From positions 40,641 to 104,640 of the forward strand of contig JAGAIW010000035.1 in assembly GCA_017626305.1 (NCBI GenBank): a DNA stretch of 64,000 bases. Direction: 5' to 3'. Below are positions 59,285 to 64,000 of the stretch, piece after piece. A model generated the notes under the pieces. It did not search any database and was not told the origin of the DNA. It saw only the letters and a list, made by a program, of their open reading frames with translations. Origin of the DNA: Clostridia bacterium (lineage in GTDB: Bacteria; Bacillota; Clostridia; Christensenellales; Borkfalkiaceae). The position numbers and the translations under genes were made by a program. Each line of letters opens with the position of its first letter. Within the stretch, counting starts at the first letter, position 1.

Positions 59285-59333
59285 TTGACAATATAATCAT
59301 AAAATTGATTATAATATTGATTGTATTAATCAA
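59285..59333 (+). promoter_or_regulatory. Promoter and palindromic operator of the DeoR-like gene
   Basis: TTGACA (59285-59290) and TATAAT (59310-59315) with an unusually long 19-bp spacer. TTGATT-GTATT-AATCAA (59317-59333) is a perfect inverted repeat at the expected transcription start, a likely autorepression site. Confidence 0.6.
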
Positions 59334-59347
59334 TAGGCGGTCAAATT

Positions 59348-59743
59348 ATGGCAATCTACAACCGAGAAGAAGAATACGTGAAACTACTTACCGAGCGCAC
59401 GTATACGGTGAAAGAACTTGCGCAAAAACTATTCGTAAGCGAACCAACGGTTAGGCGCGATATTCTGCTATTAAAAAAGAAAGAACTCGTCACCTGCGTC
59501 AACGTCAATATCGCATTTTTTTCTTGTCGTGGGTTAAGCACCGACGGTATGGCTAGCGACAATTCTATACCCGAAAATAATATAAGAAGAATTATGATAC
59601 GACAAGCCAAAAGAAAAATTCTTTTATGCGATAGCAGTAAATTTAACCGCACTTATTTAAATACTCTTTGCCACGCAAACGAACTCGACGCTATCGTTTG
59701 CGAGAAAGAATTACCAAAGGCTATTATAGAACGACTGAAGTAA
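59348..59743 (+). CDS. DeoR-family regulator with a large internal deletion
   Basis: A 131-residue protein; normal DeoR repressors have about 250 residues. Residues 1-50 are a complete winged helix-turn-helix (TVKELAQKLFVSEPTVRRDI). From residue 55 the sequence jumps to the second half of the sugar-phosphate domain: AFFSCRGLSTDGMASDNSIP, RQAKRKILLCDSSKFN, ELDAIVCEKELP. About 110 residues in between are missing and the frame is intact. The effector-binding domain cannot fold normally, so it may be a constitutive repressor or a decaying gene. GGCGG precedes the ATG. It is divergent from the epimerase/lactonase fusion. Confidence 0.8.
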   Translation: MAIYNREEEYVKLLTERTYTVKELAQKLFVSEPTVRRDILLLKKKELVTCVNVNIAFFSCRGLSTDGMASDNSIPENNIRRIMIRQAKRKILLCDSSKFNRTYLNTLCHANELDAIVCEKELPKAIIERLK

Positions 59744-59879
59744 ATTTTTTATCACCATAAGGGCGAGCGAAAGTTGCGTTTCCGTTCAAGTCTTACTTGT
59801 TCTGGAATGGAAACTTTAAATCGTAACATTTTTGTTCAACTTTTTGATTGAATGATTATTCTGTTTTGCTCTATTTTTG

Positions 59880-60300
59880 CAGTTTTTAGTAAGTATCCCC
59901 CACTAGAAGTGGGGGCTTTACTTTTTCGGATACTTTTTCGTTGGGCGGTATGCTCACCAACATATGTATATGATCAGGCATTGCGTGCGCTTCTATTATT
60001 TCTATGTCTTTGCGCCTACATAATTTTCTCAATATCTTTCCCATCTCCGCTCTCAATGCCCCAAAAATTATTTTTCTACGATATTTTGGCGCAAAGACGA
60101 TATGGTATTGACATTTCCACCTCGTGTGTGCTAAACTAAATGTGTCGTTAGTTTGATTTTTCAATTTTAACATCCTCCTTTATGCTTACTTGTGTACGAT
60201 TGCCAGCCTACATTTAGTTTAGCACAAAGGAGCTTTTTTGTATATCTTATATGTGCGAGAATCTAAAGTTTCTCCCCCTGCATAGCAGGGGGTTCTCTAC
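59880..60300 (-). mobile_element. Decayed IS200/IS605-type element
   Basis: The segment has a stem-loop near each end: CCCCCACT-AGA-AGTGGGGG (59897-59915) and CCCCCTGC-ATA-GCAGGGGG (60274-60292). Such palindromes mark IS200/IS605 termini. Between them lies a truncated TnpA gene. No partner TnpB is present. End points are approximate. Confidence 0.72.
59886..60173 (-). pseudogene. tnpA: Truncated IS200-type TnpA transposase
   Basis: The N-terminal 80 of 95 residues match Y1 (HUH) transposases: KCQYHIVFAPKYRRKIIFG, RRKDIEIIEAHAMPDHIHML. The HUH pair is HIH in PDHIHMLV. The region carrying the catalytic tyrosine is missing: after VSIPPNEKV the reading frame turns into the terminal hairpin sequence. 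The usual length is 130-155 residues. It cannot mobilise itself. AGGAGG lies upstream of the start. Confidence 0.85.
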
Positions 60301-60340
60301 GACTGCGCTTTATGGGCGCAGTCGTTTCTGTATAAGATAA

Positions 60341-60377
60341 AGCCCACGACATTCGCGGTTGCGAAAGGTCGTGGGCT
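60341..60377 (-). terminator. Terminator of GH39 copy 2
   Basis: AGCCCACGAC and GTCGTGGGCT form a perfect 10-bp stem enclosing a second small stem (TTCGC/GCGAA). On the minus strand it is followed by TTTATCTTAT, 37 bp after the stop codon. A neighbouring hairpin at 60299-60325 (ACGACTGCGC/GCGCAGTCGT) may belong to the IS end. Confidence 0.75.
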
Positions 60378-60413
60378 ACGCTTTTATTTTAAAAAAATCT
60401 CTGCTTTTGTTGT

Positions 60414-61751
60414 TTACGCTTTTATAAATTTTACCAAACACACGCTGTGCTTGGGCATTTTTACGTATACGTTAAAGGTCGCGGAAGAAAAAATCTCTTC
60501 TTTTTGCAAGGTCAAATCGTTGTTCTCATCCAAAAGATAGAACTGCGCCACCGTCTTTTCGCCAAAGTCCGCCCCCTCCACTTTAATACAAACTTCTTTG
60601 TCGGGCATCCCCTCGTCCTCTTCAACGTAACGGGCAAGCATCAACGTGCCCGCCTCTTTACTTGCGGAAGCGACGCAATACACGTCCTCTTCGCTTTCCG
60701 AGAAGGTTTCCTCTAAAAGCGACGCTATCTCCCCGAACGCTTTAAAGGTATAATAGCCTTTGTACAGTTTCCCAAAATCGCCGAAAATCCCGTTCCAAGC
60801 ACAAGGACGAGCGTCGTAATACATCAACATATCTAGATCGGATTTTTGACCGATCGCCATAAGACTTGCAATAAACGCCGCGCCTTTGATATTCTTTTGC
60901 GCGATCATGCTGTACGTGTAGTTATCGCCAAGCCAACCGCGAACGTAGTTCCACTCGTTTAAGTGAAGTTCGGCGTTTGGATAGCCGTACTTGTTCAGTT
61001 GCTCCGCACCCTTTTCTACCGTCGCTTTGAAATCCTCGGGGCGTTTTCCGTACCAATGGAAGGAATAGAAATCCATCGGCACACCTCTTTTTTTCATCTC
61101 GGGCAAGAACCGATTAGACATCGACGCCCAAGAGCTCGTAAACGCAGGTCCGCCGATTTTTAAGCTCGGAAAACACTTTTTCAAATGCTTTGCCGTAACT
61201 TCAAAAAGATCAAAAAACTGTTCTTCCGTGCCTTGCCAGCAAGGATTCGATCCGTCCGCGTTTCTACATTCGGGCTCATTCCAAATCTCCCAGTATTCGA
61301 TATCCATGTGAAAGCCGTTCGCCCAACCCTCGGTGTAGTGGCGAATGATATGCTCGCAAATTCTCGCCCACTTGTTAAAATCCTTGGGCGGATACGTGCC
61401 TTTTTTATGTTGATGCTCGATCGCCGCACCCAAGCGGTAAAACACTTTCGTTCCGACCGATTCAATGTCTTGTAAATAGCTGTCCGTCGGCGCGAAAAGA
61501 TAGCTTTCGGGGTTGGTTTCGTCCGCGTCGAAATCGGGGAATACTCTATGCACATCCACCGTATATTCCCCGCCGTAGTTTCCCGCATAAAACGCCGAAT
61601 CGTGCAATCTCGCAAAGGGAATATGCAAAGCCTCGTAGTCTTTAAAATTCCCCGTTTGTCTGACCCTCGACCCCGCAGGACCGTTGTTGACCGCGTTCAT
61701 GGGTTTGATTTTGCCCATGGTTTTTGCAAAATTTACTTTGACCGTATTCAT
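60414..61751 (-). CDS. GH39-like glycoside hydrolase, copy 2
   Basis: A 445-residue paralog of the enzyme at 55716-57071. EYWEIWNEPEC holds acid/base E159 and LHLNEWNYV nucleophile E266. Shared blocks are VNFAKTMGKIKPMNAVNNGP, FARLHDSAF, FDADETNPESYLFAPTD and KWARICEHIIRHYTEGWANG. The central loops differ, so specificity may differ. GAGGT lies nine bases upstream of the ATG. It lies within the 57.3-62.8 kb repeat-bounded segment, whereas copy 1 lies just outside. The promoter has a long inverted repeat. Confidence 0.88.
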   Translation of the reverse strand: MNTVKVNFAKTMGKIKPMNAVNNGPAGSRVRQTGNFKDYEALHIPFARLHDSAFYAGNYGGEYTVDVHRVFPDFDADETNPESYLFAPTDSYLQDIESVGTKVFYRLGAAIEHQHKKGTYPPKDFNKWARICEHIIRHYTEGWANGFHMDIEYWEIWNEPECRNADGSNPCWQGTEEQFFDLFEVTAKHLKKCFPSLKIGGPAFTSSWASMSNRFLPEMKKRGVPMDFYSFHWYGKRPEDFKATVEKGAEQLNKYGYPNAELHLNEWNYVRGWLGDNYTYSMIAQKNIKGAAFIASLMAIGQKSDLDMLMYYDARPCAWNGIFGDFGKLYKGYYTFKAFGEIASLLEETFSESEEDVYCVASASKEAGTLMLARYVEEDEGMPDKEVCIKVEGADFGEKTVAQFYLLDENNDLTLQKEEIFSSATFNVYVKMPKHSVCLVKFIKA

Positions 61752-61829
61752 ATCTTTTACCTCTCATTCTTTTACCGCATTTCTACGATTTCCTTTATTA
61801 TATCATACTCATTGTTTTCACCTATAATT

Positions 61830-61873
61830 ATTGTACCCTACAAAAATAAAAATGTCAAATATTTTTATAGGGT
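61830..61873 (-). promoter_or_regulatory. Promoter of GH39 copy 2 inside a 13-bp inverted repeat
   Basis: TTGACA (61858-61853) and TACAAT (61835-61830) on the minus strand, 17-bp spacer. ACCCTACAAAAAT (61835-61847) and ATTTTTATAGGGT (61861-61873) form an inverted repeat with one mismatch that brackets the -35. This would fit a repressor site. Confidence 0.68.
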
Positions 61874-61901
61874 ATAACGTCTCTATATATTGTTTTCAAT
61901 A

Positions 61902-62627
61902 TTACTTATAGCGATACACTTTGTTTATATTAATTTCCATACCCGTAAACGGAATAATTAAATATTTTCTAAATACTAGCTTGGACACGCCCCACAAAGA
62001 ACGCATACCGTATTTAGCAAGACGCCTTTCTATTCCTTTACCTATCTGCCAAAAATCAGTTAATGGACGGTGTTTCCAAAGCGTTTCTTGATATAAACCT
62101 TCATTAAGCCACCCAATATGATCCGAACGCTTTTTCGCTGCAATATCCAACGCAATTTTAGCAAGATACAAGTTCGTTCCTATCCCCACCGTTGCTGGAA
62201 TATGCGTACGCTCAGCTATTTGTTCAATAAGAAATTTTGCGAACTGTCGTGGGCTTTTATGATACATCCGAAGATAATCCGTAACGTCCAAAAAAGACTC
62301 GTCTATCGAATACACATGAATATCGCGCGGATCAATATAGTCCAAATAAATATCGTAAATATCGCCATTGTACTCGATATACTTTTTCATGTGCGGCATT
62401 GCGGTTATGTACTTTATGTTTTTCGGTATCTCAAACAACCGACAGCGGTTTTTTACGCCAAGTGCTTTCATTGCAGGGGAAATCGCTAAACATATTGTTC
62501 CACTTCCACGGCTTTCATCAGCAACCACCAAATTTATTTCAAACGGATTTAGTCCCCGTTCTGCGCACTCAACAGAAGCAAAAAAAGACTTCATATCAAT
62601 ACAAAAATATATCCGTTGTTTTTCCAA
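61902..62627 (-). pseudogene. Truncated UmuC/DinB-type Y-family DNA polymerase
   Basis: The first 215 residues match the palm and fingers of Y-family lesion-bypass polymerases: YFCIDMKSFFASVECAERG, VYSIDESFLDVTDY and TVGIGTNLYLAKIALDIAA. After FWQIGKGIERRLAKYGMRSL the sequence becomes unrelated (VFRKYLIIPFTGMEININ) and stops at residue 241. Usual length is 350-420 or more, so the little-finger half is lost. It lies at the right end of the repeat-bounded segment. GC and codon use look lower than in the metabolic genes. Confidence 0.8.
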
Positions 62628-62691
62628 GCTTTCTTAGGCAAAGCGTTTTGCTCCCGCAAAACAGCTCCCACCCTCAAGTCCCGTCGCAACG

Positions 62692-62782
62692 CCGAAACAA
62701 AAAAATAACGGACAGCCTACTGGCTATCCGTTATTTTTGGTTGAGACGACGGGACTTGAACCCACGACCTTTTGGTCCCTAA
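62692..62782. repeat. 91-bp direct repeat, right copy (att-like)
   Basis: Identical to 57341-57431. It contains the tRNA-Pro 3' half from the anticodon loop to CCA and the terminator hairpin (62703-62739). Beyond 62782 the sequence is unrelated to tRNA. Together with the left copy it bounds a segment of about 5.35 kb. Confidence 0.85.
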
Positions 62783-63254
62783 GGCATAATAGAAAGTTTT
62801 TTAATTACTTTCCAAGCATTTCCAAGTCTTTCGTGTCCGCAACTGATGCTTTCCTGTACTCTTGTTCCCACTATTTCCACGTAGTCCAAATCCGTAAATG
62901 GTCAAACATGTGGTCGTTCCGTCTTCACATCAAAAATGGTTGTAAAAAATCGAAAACGACATACCCATGTACGTATTCATTCGTGTGCAGGTAGTATAGC
63001 ATACCTTTCCAAAAAAGTCAAATACCTTGCCGAGTTTCTTTCCGCAAGCCTTTTAAAGTGCAGTTTTGTTTTTCAATGCTGCACTTTAAAATTGCACTTA
63101 AAAAATATGAGCGATTTTTCCTTTCACTACGCAAAATTTGATACGCAGTAAACAAAGAAAAGGGAAATTGAAAAGAGTTGGGATCTTAATTTAAGGAAAA
63201 CATATCAAAAAACAATTCAATTTAATCATTTTAAAAAAAATGAGCAAAATGGTA
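62783..63254. other. Intergenic region without a supportable gene; one minus-strand promoter
   Basis: A minus-strand promoter is visible: TTGACT (63021-63016), 17-bp spacer, TATACT (62998-62993). Downstream of it no reading frame longer than about 15 codons follows a start codon. The transcript would run into the tRNA-derived repeat and its terminator at 62739-62703, giving about 285 nt. It may be a remnant of an integrated element or a small RNA. The rest is AT-rich with no feature I can support. Confidence 0.4.
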
Positions 63255-63283
63255 TTGACAAAAGATAAAAATGGGTATATAAT
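63255..63283 (+). promoter_or_regulatory. Promoter of the Fic gene
   Basis: TTGACA (63255-63260) and TATAAT (63278-63283) with a 17-bp spacer, 34 bp upstream of the ATG. Confidence 0.82.
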
Positions 63284-63317
63284 AAAGGTAAACCAAAAAC
63301 TATCCATTGAGAATTTT

Positions 63318-64000
63318 ATGAGAAACTATACTTACCAAAATAAATGGGAAAAATTACTTACACCAGAAATCGTATCTCAGTTGACGCAAATCCATGAATA
63401 TAAAGGCGAGCAAACCTTATTCATTGAAGCAAAAGCCGATACTTTGACGCAACTTGTTGAAATCGCAAAGATACAGAGTACGGAAGCCTCGAATAAGATT
63501 GAGGGTATTTATACTTCGGACGAACGTTTGAAAAGCCTTGTCGCAAACAAAGCCGTACCAAGAACAAGAAACGAGCAAGAAATCGCAGGCTATCGCGACG
63601 TGCTTACTACCATACACGAAAGCCATGATTTCATTCCCGTGAAACCTTCTATATTATTACAGCTTCACCGCGATCTTTATAAATTCAGCGGAAAAAATAT
63701 CGGCGGCACATACAAGAATGCGGACAATGTTATCGCAGAAGAAGATGAGAGTGGGAACAAGTTTGTTCGCTTTCAACCCGTACCTGCTTGGGAGACGCCA
63801 ACTGCGATAGACAAAATTTGCACCGCTTTCGACGATATCCAAAGCGAAACAGATGCCGATCCGTTGCTCATCATTCCTATGTTTATATTGGATTTTCTTT
63901 GTATCCATCCCTTTACTGATGGGAACGGCAGAATGAGCCGTTTACTCACACTACTGCTGTTATATCGAGCAGGCTATATCGTAGGGAAATATATCAGTAT
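63318..64000 (+). CDS. Fic-family protein, N-terminal part (runs off the window)
   Basis: 227 codons are present without a stop. The protein starts MRNYTYQNKWEKLLTPEIVS and carries the Fic core motif HPFTDGNGRMSR at residues 197-208. H197 is the catalytic histidine. An inhibitory motif of the S/T-x-x-x-E-G/N type (SNKIEG, residues 58-63) lies in the N-terminal helix. Fic proteins usually transfer AMP from ATP to target proteins and this class is self-inhibited. A C-terminal DNA-binding domain, common in this type, would be beyond the window. The ribosome site is weak (GAG). Such genes often travel with mobile DNA and may act as toxin modules. Confidence 0.88.
   Translation, partial: MRNYTYQNKWEKLLTPEIVSQLTQIHEYKGEQTLFIEAKADTLTQLVEIAKIQSTEASNKIEGIYTSDERLKSLVANKAVPRTRNEQEIAGYRDVLTTIHESHDFIPVKPSILLQLHRDLYKFSGKNIGGTYKNADNVIAEEDESGNKFVRFQPVPAWETPTAIDKICTAFDDIQSETDADPLLIIPMFILDFLCIHPFTDGNGRMSRLLTLLLLYRAGYIVGKYIS

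Noticed and set aside
62737..62994. An 85-residue plus-strand frame beginning VETTGLEPTT
   Set aside because: Its start lies antisense to the tRNA-Pro-derived repeat. Such peptides are frequent artefacts of tRNA 3' ends.

Overview
The window is 64 kb of chromosome-like DNA from a low to moderate GC Gram-positive anaerobe. Clostridia is very likely, and a gut lineage such as Christensenellales is plausible but not proven. Supports are AGGAG ribosome sites on nearly every gene, sigma-A promoters (TTGACA-N17-TATAAT), many lipoprotein signal peptides, two CUT1 sugar importers without their own ATPase, and a glycoside hydrolase-rich gene content. Most genes lie on the minus strand.

Layout. 1-4.4 kb: the start of thymidine kinase, a small membrane protein, an NhaC-type antiporter and an unrecognised hydrolase-like protein. 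4.5-20.4 kb: one long minus-strand carbohydrate operon, read from 20.4 kb leftwards. It encodes solute-binding lipoprotein, two permeases, a 1129-residue lipoprotein with three copies of a repeated module, a 41-residue peptide, a secreted protein with a fourth copy, two tandem paralogous hydrolase-like proteins (one lipoprotein, one cytosolic), GH28, a BadF-type sugar kinase and a MurQ-like etherase. 20.6 kb: a divergent AraC-family regulator, probably leaderless. 21.6-31.0 kb: further sugar genes (phosphoesterase, Gfo/Idh/MocA dehydrogenase, epimerase, GH2, GH42-like, CE15-like esterase). 31.3-31.8 kb: a divergent small membrane protein and a leaderless XRE repressor. 32.0-36.3 kb: GH35, GDPD and DUF4091 genes. 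36.6-38.7 kb: a plus-strand secreted protein followed by a second small peptide related to the first. 39.2-50.3 kb: a second ABC operon (two permeases, binding protein, frameshifted DUF4091 lipoprotein, two further lipoproteins) next to a ROK repressor. 50.4-57.1 kb: two large surface proteins and a GH39. 57.3-62.8 kb: a 5.3 kb segment bounded by perfect 91-bp direct repeats that carry the 3' half of a tRNA-Pro. It holds an epimerase/lactonase fusion, a shortened DeoR, an IS200-type remnant, a second GH39 and a broken Y-family polymerase. 63.3 kb to the edge: a Fic protein.

How it works together. Secreted or lipid-anchored proteins appear to bind and cut a complex glycan outside the cell. Two importers bring in oligosaccharides, and cytosolic GH2, GH28, GH35, GH39, GH42-like and CE15-like enzymes with dehydrogenases and epimerases finish the work.

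The most interesting regulatory signal is a 16-bp box placed exactly 33 bp from the -35 element at three separate promoters, with a related box at the AraC gene's own promoter. A different 16-bp box sits at an identical 35-bp distance at two other promoters. The most interesting unexplained genes are the two small peptides paired with secreted proteins, the repeated surface module and the tandem secreted/cytosolic hydrolase-like pair. No database search was possible; family names rest on motifs visible in the translations.
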